A program made the position numbers and the translations under genes. A model generated the notes under the pieces. The model was not told where the DNA came from. It saw only the letters and a program-made list of their open reading frames with translations, and made no database searches. Below are positions 15,559 to 23,969 of a stretch of 64,000 nt of DNA, in pieces. Numbering within the stretch: position 1 is the stretch's first letter; each line of letters starts with the position of its first letter. The DNA lies in assembly GCA_943370285.1 (NCBI GenBank), contig CALRQJ020000003.1, positions 124,001 to 188,000 of the forward strand. The letters are read 5' to 3'. The stretch is from CALRQJ02 sp943370285 (lineage in GTDB: Bacteria; Bacteroidota; Bacteroidia; Chitinophagales; Chitinophagaceae).

Positions 15559-18480
15559 ATGAAAAAGTCACTCTCTCTCTTTGCTTTTATAGTGCTGTTA
15601 AGTACTTCTGCTACTGCACAAAAAAACTTTTACCAACAAACACCCGAAGCCATACGTTGGGTAGATAGTGTTTTTGCTACGCTGAGTAAAGAACAAAAGA
15701 TTGCTCAATTAATGATTATTAGGGCACATAGCAATTTGGGAAAAAAACATGTGGATGAAGTTGCAGGACTGATTAATAAATATAATGTTGGAGGGTTATG
15801 TTTTTTTCAAGGCGGTCCGGTAAGACAGGCCAATCTAACTAATTACTATCAAGGCATTGCCAAAACTCCATTGATGATTTCTATTGATGGGGAGTGGGGT
15901 TTAGGAATGCGATTAGATAGTGTGATAAATTTTCCTCGCCAATTAATGATGGGTGCTGTGCCTGATGCAGCATTGATTTATCAATTTGGTAAAGCTGTAG
16001 GAGAGCAGTGTAAACGCTTAGGCATTCATGTCAATTTTGCACCAGATGTTGATGTCAATAACAATCCTAATAATCCGGTAATTAACGACCGCAGCTTTGG
16101 CGAAGATAAATATAAGGTAGCCTTATTTGGTGTGCAGTATATGAAAGGTATGCAAGATGTTGGGGTTATGGCTTGCGCTAAACATTTTCCGGGTCATGGC
16201 GATGTAGACGTAGACTCTCATTACGATTTACCCATCATCAATAAAAACAGGGCACAATTGGATAGTTTAGAATTGTATCCGTTTAAAGCCATGTTTAAAG
16301 CAGGTGTAGGAAGTGTAATGGTAGCCCATTTGTATATTCCTTCCATTGATAATACTGCCAACCAGGCCACTTCATTGTCTAAGAAAAATGTTACCGGTTT
16401 ACTGAGAAATGAATTAGGCTACAAAGGATTAACCTTTACCGATGCATTGGAGATGAAGGGAGTGGCAAAGTTTTATCCTGCCGGTGAAGCTTCGGTACAA
16501 TCACTTATTGCCGGTAACGATATGTTATGCTTACCCGGAGATATTGAAGGAAGTATTAGAAAAATTCTTCAAGCCATAAAACAAGGAAAATTGACTTGGG
16601 CAGATATGGATGCTCGGGTTAAAAAAGTGTTGTTATCAAAATATCATCTAGGATTAAATAAAATAGAACCAATACAAACAGCAGGTATAGTTGAAGATAT
16701 CAACCAACATACACAAGCCATTAGTAAAGCATTATCAGTATCTGCTATTACTTTATTGCAACAAAAAAATGCAGATCTATTACCGATGAAAGCCGGAAAG
16801 AAAATTGCTTTTGTAGGTATTGGCATTAATAAGGAAAACAGTTTTGCGGCAAGAATGAAGCAAGATTATAATGCCGATGCATATTACTTCGATTTCAATC
16901 GAGATTTAGGAACCGTGCCAATGTTGGTGTACACATTACAACAAAAATATGATGCTGTAGTCATTGGCTTACATGCTTTTAGTCGTAGGCCTGCTAATAA
17001 TTTCGGTTTGTCTGCACCTGCTATTCGTTTTATGAATGATTTACAACAAGCCATGCCGGCAGTAACATTTGTTTTTGGGAATCCGTATGCCATTAAAAAC
17101 AGTTGTAACGCCGACAACTTATTAGTTTGTTATGAAGATGATGCCGCTACGCAGCATGCAGCTGCAGATGTGTTAGCAGGAAAATTGGTAGCTAAAGGTA
17201 AACTTCCGGTAACAGTTTGTGAAAACTTGCCTTATGGGACGGGCATTACTTACAATCCCTATTTCCCAATCACAGAGCCTGAAGCAGTTGGGTTAAATAA
17301 AAAAAAACTAAATGATATTGATGCCATCGCCAATGAAGCAATCGCTAATGGTGCCACTCCCGGTTGTGTGGTGTTGGTAGCTAAAAAAGGAAAAATTGCA
17401 TTTCACAAAGCGTATGGCTACCTAAGTTATGATAGCACCGAAGCGGTAACCACAGAATCAGTGTACGATTTAGCATCGGTTACCAAAATTTCAGCTACTA
17501 CGGTTTCGGTAATGAAATTGTATGAAGAAGGAAAACTGGATTTGAAAAAAACACTTGGTGACTATTTGCCATGGGTGAAAGGAACCGATAAAGCTCCACT
17601 TACGATTGAAAATGTTTTATTGCATCAAGCAGGGTTAGTGGCTTGGATTCCATTTTATAGAACCACTTTTGATACAGCCACAGGTAAAGCTTACCCTTCA
17701 ATTTACACATCAGAATCTGATGAACAACATCAATATCGTGTAGCAGAAGATTTATTTATGCGTAACGATTGGGTAGATACCATGCGTAGCCGTATCATCA
17801 GCAGTAAGTTGGGGCCGGCTGATAAATATGTGTACAGTGATAACGACTTCATTTTATTAGGGAATATCGTGGAGGCCATCAGCGGAAAAACCCTAGACGA
17901 ATACGTAAGACAAACATTTTATTTACCCTTGAACATGATGACTACTTTGTTCAAGCCAAGAGAACATGTAGCATTAAATACCATAGCACCTACTGAGCAA
18001 GAAAAAGCGTTTCGACAGCAGTTATTGCGTGGCGATGTACATGACCCGGGTGCTGCTATGTTTGGTGGCGTTGCCGGCCATGCCGGATTGTTTAGTAATG
18101 CCTATGACCTAGCACAGTTGTACCAGCTTTTGTTAAATGGCGGCGAACTAAACGGCATTCGTTTATTGAAGAAAGAAACCATCAACACTTTCACTGCATA
18201 CAGTAGTACTATTAGCCGACGTGGTTTAGGTTTTGATAAACCCGAAAAAGACAATGCTACCCGCAAAGAGCCCTATCCATCATTAAGTGTTTCGCCACTT
18301 ACGTTTGGGCATACCGGCTTTACAGGTACTTGTGTTTGGGCCGATCCTCAGCATGACTTGTTGTATATTTTCTTGAGCAATAGAGTACATCCTCAGGGTG
18401 GCAATAATGGTAAATTGGGTAGGCTCAACATTCGCCCAAGAATTCAAGAAGTGATTTACAGCGCTATTGGCGATAAATGA
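15559..18480 (+). CDS. GH3 beta-N-acetylglucosaminidase / serine beta-lactamase-like fusion protein
   Basis: Secreted two-enzyme fusion of 973 residues. After a signal peptide (cleavage near TATAQ), the glycoside hydrolase family 3 domain (about 40-380) carries KHFPGHGDVDVDSHYDLP, the NagZ-type acid/base loop, and the nucleophile Asp in FTDALEMKGV. A reduced GH3 C-terminal domain follows (about 420-560). The C-terminal class C beta-lactamase/DD-peptidase-like domain (about 590-970) has the Ser-x-x-Lys motif in DLASVTKIS, YSDND in the YxN position, and HTGFTGT. Both halves point to peptidoglycan turnover, trimming sugar and peptide of muropeptides. ATG 15559 gives the signal peptide; an earlier in-frame start would add 11 unlikely residues. 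It is probably monocistronic. Confidence 0.9.
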   Translation: MKKSLSLFAFIVLLSTSATAQKNFYQQTPEAIRWVDSVFATLSKEQKIAQLMIIRAHSNLGKKHVDEVAGLINKYNVGGLCFFQGGPVRQANLTNYYQGIAKTPLMISIDGEWGLGMRLDSVINFPRQLMMGAVPDAALIYQFGKAVGEQCKRLGIHVNFAPDVDVNNNPNNPVINDRSFGEDKYKVALFGVQYMKGMQDVGVMACAKHFPGHGDVDVDSHYDLPIINKNRAQLDSLELYPFKAMFKAGVGSVMVAHLYIPSIDNTANQATSLSKKNVTGLLRNELGYKGLTFTDALEMKGVAKFYPAGEASVQSLIAGNDMLCLPGDIEGSIRKILQAIKQGKLTWADMDARVKKVLLSKYHLGLNKIEPIQTAGIVEDINQHTQAISKALSVSAITLLQQKNADLLPMKAGKKIAFVGIGINKENSFAARMKQDYNADAYYFDFNRDLGTVPMLVYTLQQKYDAVVIGLHAFSRRPANNFGLSAPAIRFMNDLQQAMPAVTFVFGNPYAIKNSCNADNLLVCYEDDAATQHAAADVLAGKLVAKGKLPVTVCENLPYGTGITYNPYFPITEPEAVGLNKKKLNDIDAIANEAIANGATPGCVVLVAKKGKIAFHKAYGYLSYDSTEAVTTESVYDLASVTKISATTVSVMKLYEEGKLDLKKTLGDYLPWVKGTDKAPLTIENVLLHQAGLVAWIPFYRTTFDTATGKAYPSIYTSESDEQHQYRVAEDLFMRNDWVDTMRSRIISSKLGPADKYVYSDNDFILLGNIVEAISGKTLDEYVRQTFYLPLNMMTTLFKPREHVALNTIAPTEQEKAFRQQLLRGDVHDPGAAMFGGVAGHAGLFSNAYDLAQLYQLLLNGGELNGIRLLKKETINTFTAYSSTISRRGLGFDKPEKDNATRKEPYPSLSVSPLTFGHTGFTGTCVWADPQHDLLYIFLSNRVHPQGGNNGKLGRLNIRPRIQEVIYSAIGDK

Positions 18481-18537
18481 CAAGCGGCATAGCAAATAAC
18501 AAAATATGGCGTAATTCTGCATAGTAAAATAGATGCT

Positions 18538-20277
18538 ATGAGAACAATGTATCGCCTTTCTGTATTGCCTTTATTGGCAGTTATGTTATTTGCTTCCTGC
18601 AAACAAAAAGTACCTATTCAGGCAAAATACATTCCTAAACAAGCCAATATTGTAGCATCGTTAAATACAGGTGTGGTAAAAAGTAAATTACTCAAAGCCA
18701 ACTTTACACCTGCTACTATTTGGAATTTTATGAAGCAAGAAGGCACAGCCGATAGTGCTATCAATCAAGCCAAATCAACCTGGGCCGATATCAAACAATC
18801 GGGCATAAATATAGACGGTGGATTATTTGCTTACAACTACGAAAAAGGAAATTTGACTGATACCAATACTGGTACTATAAATGGATTTGTAGTTGCATTA
18901 AATGATGCTAAATTGTTTGCCAAAACATTACAAGCAAAAGCAAAGGGAAAAGCTATTATTAAGGCAAGCGATTTTGAATATATCAATGCAGATAGCAATC
19001 AATTATTGGCCTGGAATGCCGAAGTAGCTATGCTTGTAAGTTATAGCAGTAAAGACAGCAGCCTACCTTATTTTGATACTGCTACTAGTACCGTTGTTTA
19101 TCCACCGGCCGATACTACCACTAATGACAGTATTAAAGTATTAGAAGAAGTAACAGCATATTTTGGGTTGAAAGAAAGTCAGTCTGTTGCAAGCATTAAG
19201 GAATACCGTAACTTAATGCAAACAGAAACCGATGGTACATTGTGGTACAACTTAGCAAAAAGAATTGCGCCATTGGTGATGCTTTCTGCTAAAGCAGATG
19301 CATTGTTTGCTGATGTATATCTTACCTCAACTTTTAATTTTGATCAAGGTGCCGTGGCTTTCGAAACCAATCTATTAGTCAATGATCAGCTAGCCGATTT
19401 CTTAGAAAAATATGGTGGTAAAGGCATCGATTCTGCTTCCTTGTTAGCTTATCCGTCAACTGATATTAACTTAATCAATGCGTTTAAATTTGATCCAACT
19501 ATAATAGATGGATTAATTAAAGAATTGGATTTGGAAAATCAAGCAGAAGCCTTACTCAAACAAGCAGACAGTACTCTGTCTATTAAAGATATCTCCGGTG
19601 CTTTGGGTGGAGATATTCATGTTTTTCTTTCAGATTTTACCTTGCCTATCATTAACAAAACAACCATTAAAAATGCCAAAGACAGTATAGGTAAACTATT
19701 GCCATCGGCTAAGTTTTTGTTTAGTGCAACAGTTGCTAATAAAACGTCCATGGATAGTTTGTTGGCTAAATGGTTTAAAGGCAAACCCATGACAAAGACC
19801 GGCAATACATACGGTGTAGGTAAAATAGGTGATGCCATGGGTTTTCAAATTTTATATGATGATAAATACACGATGTTGTATAACGATAGTTCAATAGCAG
19901 CACAGTTTAGGGCTGGAACGGGTAAGTCAAATCTTACAACAGATGTGTTGCAACAAGCACAAGGCAAATCAGGATTTTTCTATTTGGATTTGGCAAAAAT
20001 ATTAGCCCAGCCACAGCAATCAGACACCGCTCAAACAAGTGGATTAGCAAAGGCAAGTGCTGTATTTAAAGATATCATGGGCACCGTGAATAATATTAAA
20101 GGCAATACTGTCAAAGGCCGGTTTGAAGTTAGGTTGAAGAATGACAAAGAAAATAGTTTGGTCACCTTGCTTCAAATGATTACCGGCTTTGTATCTATCA
20201 CATCTATCGATAATGGTGTTATCAAAGTAAACGAAGCCCAACTCTTAGATATTCCTTCTCGATTAGGAATGATGTAA
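18538..20277 (+). CDS. DUF4836-like lipoprotein
   Basis: Large predicted lipoprotein of 579 residues (lipobox LFASC, Cys21) that resembles the Bacteroidota DUF4836 family; the function is unknown. The opening YIPKQANIVASLNTGVVKSKL is typical of proteins whose repeated modules look like a protease-inhibitor or scaffold fold. Around 320-360 is a second module-like region (SLLAYPSTDINLINAFKFDP), and around 390-470 a third with LPSAKFLFSATVANK. No catalytic motif is visible. The start could also be Met4. It is followed by a perfect bidirectional terminator shared with ricT. Family assignment is by general resemblance. Confidence 0.7.
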   Translation: MRTMYRLSVLPLLAVMLFASCKQKVPIQAKYIPKQANIVASLNTGVVKSKLLKANFTPATIWNFMKQEGTADSAINQAKSTWADIKQSGINIDGGLFAYNYEKGNLTDTNTGTINGFVVALNDAKLFAKTLQAKAKGKAIIKASDFEYINADSNQLLAWNAEVAMLVSYSSKDSSLPYFDTATSTVVYPPADTTTNDSIKVLEEVTAYFGLKESQSVASIKEYRNLMQTETDGTLWYNLAKRIAPLVMLSAKADALFADVYLTSTFNFDQGAVAFETNLLVNDQLADFLEKYGGKGIDSASLLAYPSTDINLINAFKFDPTIIDGLIKELDLENQAEALLKQADSTLSIKDISGALGGDIHVFLSDFTLPIINKTTIKNAKDSIGKLLPSAKFLFSATVANKTSMDSLLAKWFKGKPMTKTGNTYGVGKIGDAMGFQILYDDKYTMLYNDSSIAAQFRAGTGKSNLTTDVLQQAQGKSGFFYLDLAKILAQPQQSDTAQTSGLAKASAVFKDIMGTVNNIKGNTVKGRFEVRLKNDKENSLVTLLQMITGFVSITSIDNGVIKVNEAQLLDIPSRLGMM

Positions 20278-20298
20278 AGAAAAAAGTGATTATAAAAG

Positions 20299-20328
20299 AA
20301 CAGCCCTCGATACATATCGAGGGCTGTT
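20299..20328. terminator. Bidirectional terminator between the DUF4836-like gene and ricT
   Basis: A perfect 13-bp inverted repeat (AACAGCCCTCGAT / ATCGAGGGCTGTT) with the 4-nt loop ACAT, placed between two convergent stop codons at 20277 and 20339. The 5' flank is A-rich and serves as a T-tract for the leftward gene. Confidence 0.85.
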
Positions 20329-20338
20329 TATGTTAGGT

Positions 20339-21739
20339 TTAATCTTTCTTTTCTTCCGGTGGTTTTTGTTGTGGCGATTTGATGTTCAACTGCCGTTGAT
20401 TACCTGGATTTTGATTTTGCTGCGGCGGCTGTGGTGGTCGCTGTTGTTGTGGTGGTCTTTGATGCCGTTGCTGATTGCCTTGTCCACTTGGTCTTTGTTG
20501 TTGCGGCGGACGTTGCTGCGGTGGTCGTTGTTGTTTGTTCTCGGGGCCGGGACCACCAGGTGCATTACCACGGTTTTCTCTTCTGTCTCCACCTTGTTGC
20601 TGATTGCGTTGTTGGCTTCTGTCACGGTCGCTACGGCGTTTGCTGTTTCTTTCCAAGCTACGTAAACTAATTTGGCCAACCACATCAACAAATTCTGGTT
20701 CTTTTTCTGTTTCTTTTATTTTGCTGTTTACTACTTCTACAGGCTGTAATTCATCGGGTCTAATGCCTTGGGCATTCAACTTCTGAATTTCTTTTACCCG
20801 AGCAATGGTTAACGGATATTGTTTGTTGCTATCTGGCAACACATACCACATCAAATTTTTGAAAATATCTTTTTTCACTAAGTAAGCCGGACTTTTAGCC
20901 ATTTGTAACTGGTCGGCATTATCCGGAAAAAATTGAAGTGCATCTAAATAAGTGTCTAATTCATAATTGAGACAACATTTCAATCTACCACATTGCCCAC
21001 TCAACTTGGTTTGATTGATCGATAAGTTTTGATAACGAGCTGCTGTAGTATTAACACTTTTAAAATCGGTCAACCAAGTACTACAACACAGTTCTCTGCC
21101 GCAGCTACCAATGCCACCCACTTTACCGGCTTCTTGCCTTGCTCCAATCTGACGCATTTCAACCTTCACCTTAAAGTCCGATGCATAAATTTTAATCATC
21201 TCTCTAAAGTCAACTCGGTCATCGGCAGTGTAGAAGAAAGTAGCTTTTTTACCATCTGCCTGAAACTCAACCTCGGCCAATTTCATTTCTAATTTCATTT
21301 GGCGGGCAATAGCACGGCTACGGATTAATGCTTCTTTTTCTCTAGCTTTTTGTTGCTTAAACTGTTCAATATCTCTCTCTCCGCTACGGCGTAATACTTT
21401 TTTAATGTCTTGGTTGTTTTCATCCACACCTCTTTTCTTCATTTGAATACGAACCAATTCGCCGGTCAAACTCACTTCGCCAACATCAAAACCACTAACA
21501 CCTTCAACCGTTACGTATTCGCCTTTTTCAAAGTATTGTTGCGTGGTGTTTCTAAAAAATTCTTTTCTGCTGCCGTTGTTAAAACTAACTTCTATGATTT
21601 TGCAACTGCTTTCGGGGTCGCCAAAAGGCAGGTTCATCAGCCAGTCGTGAACGTTCATACGGTTACATCCGCCGGTGCTGCATCCGCCATTGCTTTTACA
21701 GCCGTTGGGTTTACCGGTTCCACAAGATCCACATCCCAT
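20339..21739 (-). CDS. RicT/YaaT-like PSP1-domain protein
   Basis: PSP1 C-terminal domain protein related to Bacillus RicT (YaaT), part of an iron-sulfur complex affecting RNase Y and development; the role in Bacteroidota is not settled. Of the 466 residues, 1-26 form a Cys/Gly-rich head (seven Cys, for example GCGSCGTGKPNGCKSNGGC). The PSP1 core (about 45-320) has the signature SCGRELCCSTWL and GQCGRLKCCLNYE, candidate Fe-S ligands. The last 110 residues are a low-complexity Gln/Pro/Arg tail that is probably disordered and could bind RNA. It lies downstream of holB on the same strand, the same pairing as holB-yaaT in Bacillus, but here a 289-bp gap with an inverted-repeat element separates them. 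Confidence 0.85.
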   Translation of the reverse strand: MGCGSCGTGKPNGCKSNGGCSTGGCNRMNVHDWLMNLPFGDPESSCKIIEVSFNNGSRKEFFRNTTQQYFEKGEYVTVEGVSGFDVGEVSLTGELVRIQMKKRGVDENNQDIKKVLRRSGERDIEQFKQQKAREKEALIRSRAIARQMKLEMKLAEVEFQADGKKATFFYTADDRVDFREMIKIYASDFKVKVEMRQIGARQEAGKVGGIGSCGRELCCSTWLTDFKSVNTTAARYQNLSINQTKLSGQCGRLKCCLNYELDTYLDALQFFPDNADQLQMAKSPAYLVKKDIFKNLMWYVLPDSNKQYPLTIARVKEIQKLNAQGIRPDELQPVEVVNSKIKETEKEPEFVDVVGQISLRSLERNSKRRSDRDRSQQRNQQQGGDRRENRGNAPGGPGPENKQQRPPQQRPPQQQRPSGQGNQQRHQRPPQQQRPPQPPQQNQNPGNQRQLNIKSPQQKPPEEKKD

Positions 21740-21821
21740 TGTATCTCAATTGATTAATGAGTAAAAATTGTTACAGTAAAGAAATGTGTGAACTTGGCTT
21801 TAGTACTACTATTATGCCTCC

Positions 21822-21946
21822 GTTGCGTCGCACTCTTGTGCAGTTGGTACGCTATGCAACAATAACCCGATGCAGATTTGAAGTCTTCAAATGGTGCATC
21901 TTTATATGGACGAACAAGGATATACAGTACAAGTGTGCGACGCAAC
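21822..21946. repeat. 125-bp inverted-repeat element between holB and ricT
   Basis: The ends are a 20-bp inverted repeat with 18 matches (GTTGCGTCGCACTCTTGTGC at 21822-21841 and GTACAAGTGTGCGACGCAAC at 21927-21946). The centre holds a second palindrome, GATGCAGATTTGAAG / CTTCAAATGGTGCATC, around 21869-21900. No target-site duplication is evident. It looks like a non-autonomous repeat or a structured intergenic element. No convincing gene lies in this 289-bp gap (21740-22028). Confidence 0.55.
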
Positions 21947-22028
21947 AAATGTTGAAGGCCGCACTTTAGCCCAAATCACAAAACATTTTCTTCAAAACCA
22001 AAAATAGGGAATTTTAACCGTAAACGGT

Positions 22029-23225
22029 TTATACCTCCACCACAACCTTGCGTTGAATAATATGAAACAGCTTGATGGTGAGTGCATGAAACAGCATTTT
22101 GCCATTGGCATTGCGTTCTACGTAATAACTGGCTTTGTCTAATTCGGCAACAATGGCCTGCTGCTGACTAACCCCGGCAATTTTATTCAGCCGTTGGGCA
22201 AAGTCTCTTTCATTGTCGGGCAGTTGCAGGTTTTCGATACCCATAACTCGAATGCGGATGGCCTGTTCTAACAAATGGTTGAAATAGCGGAGAAACTGTT
22301 TTTGTTTTTCTCGACCTAGTTTAGCCATCTCGTCAATCCATTTTAATTGTTCGGGCAACATTTGGCGTAAGGTAAATTTTAGCCAATCTGCCAATAAACC
22401 TTGCCAATCTTCTTGAGCATGTTGTAACAGTAACAACGCCTCTCTGTAATTGCCTTCGCAAATGCCGGCCACTTGCCTTGCAGTTTCGGGTGGGGTTTGA
22501 TTACGGGTAATCAATGCCGCTTCAATTTCGGCGGTTGATGGACTAGGTATACGTATTAACTGACATCGACTGAGAATAGTAGGCAGAATTTTTTCATCGT
22601 TTTCGGCCACCAAAATAAATAAGGTATTGGGCGGCGGTTCTTCTATTAATTTCAGCAGTTTATTGCCTTCTTTGCCCAAGTATTCAGGCATCCACATCAA
22701 CAATACTTTGGTTTCACTCTCAAAGCTTTTAAGGCTTAGTTTGTGAATGATGTCATTACATTCTTCGGCCGTTATATTACCTTGTTTGTTTTCGGCATTG
22801 ATAAACTGCAGCCAATCGTACACATTACCGTAGGGCATTTGTGACATAAACTCCCGCCATTCGGTGCTGTAATCGGCACTTTTGGGTTTATCTCCCGGTT
22901 TTTTTGGAATGACAGGAAATGAAAAATGCAAATCGGGGTGAATGAGTTGTGTTGCTCGTTGAAAGGCCGGTTGGGTGCTGATGTCTTCCGGTGCAATAAA
23001 GGTGGGTCCGCTGCTAAGGGCAGTCATGCCGCCAAATAAATCTTCTACCAAAGGAGCCGGTGCAGGCTGACTGACCACAAACTGTGCAAAAGCCAATGCC
23101 ATAGGTAAAGCCCCGCTGCCTTCTTTGCCAATAAACAATAAAGCATGGCTCAAACGGTTGTGTTGTACCAATTCAGCCAAATGCTGTTTCGTATCGGTAA
23201 TGCCTATAACATCGCTAAATAACAT
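22029..23225 (-). CDS. holB: DNA polymerase III delta' subunit (HolB)
   Basis: AAA+ clamp-loader subunit that helps load the beta sliding clamp during replication. The 398-residue protein starts MLFSDVIGITDTKQHLAELV with LSHALLFIGKEGSG. The P-loop reads GKEGSGALP, without the catalytic Lys, as expected for delta', which does not hydrolyse ATP. EGNKLLKLIEEPPPNTLFIL followed by PTILSRCQLIRI is the SRC sensor motif that acts as an arginine finger on the neighbouring gamma/tau subunit. The C-terminal third is helical (collar domain). A degenerate promoter-like TATCTTCG lies 7 nt before the ATG. ricT is downstream on the same strand. Confidence 0.92.
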   Translation of the reverse strand: MLFSDVIGITDTKQHLAELVQHNRLSHALLFIGKEGSGALPMALAFAQFVVSQPAPAPLVEDLFGGMTALSSGPTFIAPEDISTQPAFQRATQLIHPDLHFSFPVIPKKPGDKPKSADYSTEWREFMSQMPYGNVYDWLQFINAENKQGNITAEECNDIIHKLSLKSFESETKVLLMWMPEYLGKEGNKLLKLIEEPPPNTLFILVAENDEKILPTILSRCQLIRIPSPSTAEIEAALITRNQTPPETARQVAGICEGNYREALLLLQHAQEDWQGLLADWLKFTLRQMLPEQLKWIDEMAKLGREKQKQFLRYFNHLLEQAIRIRVMGIENLQLPDNERDFAQRLNKIAGVSQQQAIVAELDKASYYVERNANGKMLFHALTIKLFHIIQRKVVVEV

Positions 23226-23326
23226 GGGAGGACGAAGATAATAAGATGGCGGGGAAGTTGATACTATTTGCCGTCATCTAAAAAATGAAATTAATGCACA
23301 GGATAATGCAAACGAGTATATATTAA

Positions 23327-23349
23327 AAAAGCCCTTCAAAAGGGCTTTT
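23327..23349 (-). terminator. Terminator after the glutathione peroxidase gene
   Basis: A perfect 10-bp stem (AAAAGCCCTT / AAGGGCTTTT) with a 3-nt loop and, reading leftward, a run of six T. It starts 13 bp after the peroxidase stop and ends the radA-comF-lipoprotein-peroxidase gene run. Confidence 0.85.
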
Positions 23350-23362
23350 CAATTTCAATTAT

Positions 23363-23926
23363 TTATTTCAAATAACCTGCTAGTTCTTCGCTATCAGGTT
23401 CTGTTTTGCTGGGGAAGTATTTAACAAGGTTTCCATTTTCATCAATTAAAAATTTACCAAAGTTCCAACCAATAGAAGCATCTAGAACGCCGTTTTGGTC
23501 TTTATTGCATAAGAACTTAAAAATAGGATGTGTATCATCTCCCTTTACATTCACCCTTGTTGTTAGAGGAAAAGTTACACCAAAGTTCTTTTCACAAAAG
23601 TCTTTGATGTCTTCATCTTTCTCATACTCTTGTTTGCCAAAATTGTCTGATGGAAATCCAACAATTACCAATTTGTCTTTGTGAGCTTTGTATAAGGTCT
23701 CCAAGCTTTTGTACTGTCGGGTATAACCACACATAGATGCAGTATTCACAATCAGAATTTTCTTGCCTTTAAAACTAGAAAAATCAATGGTACTACCGTC
23801 TAATGCTTTGATAGAGAAGTCATAAATTGATTTTCCGGCAGGCAAAGTGCCGTCGCCACTGTGTTGCTTAGAAGTGGCTGCTGTGCAAGCTATTAATGTC
23901 ATACAAGCGAAAAGAAATTTTTTCAT
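23363..23926 (-). CDS. Glutathione peroxidase-family thiol peroxidase (exported)
   Basis: Cys-type glutathione peroxidase family enzyme that reduces hydroperoxides, probably with thioredoxin-like donors. The peroxidatic Cys is in NTASMCGYT; the Gln of the catalytic tetrad is in FGKQE; Trp-Asn is in IGWNFGKFL. The usual FPCNQFG segment reads FPSDNFG, so the Cys sometimes found there is absent. The N-terminus looks like a lipoprotein signal (TLIAC, Cys14), placing it outside the cytoplasm, which is less usual than cytosolic forms. The 187-residue length is normal for an exported form. It is the last gene of a leftward run, 43 bp after the beta-helix lipoprotein and just before a strong terminator. 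Confidence 0.9.
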   Translation of the reverse strand: MKKFLFACMTLIACTAATSKQHSGDGTLPAGKSIYDFSIKALDGSTIDFSSFKGKKILIVNTASMCGYTRQYKSLETLYKAHKDKLVIVGFPSDNFGKQEYEKDEDIKDFCEKNFGVTFPLTTRVNVKGDDTHPIFKFLCNKDQNGVLDASIGWNFGKFLIDENGNLVKYFPSKTEPDSEELAGYLK

Positions 23927-23969
23927 GGCTAATGATTATGTGGTTGTAACAAGATTACGGAAGAAATGT

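Noticed and set aside
20330..20691. Rightward and alternate-frame ORFs opposite the ricT tail
   Set aside because: They are shadows of the Gln/Pro-rich repeat-like coding sequence of ricT.
21891..22007. 38-codon rightward ORF in the holB-ricT gap
   Set aside because: It overlaps one arm of the inverted-repeat element, is convergent with holB and has no recognisable features; chance is the simplest explanation.
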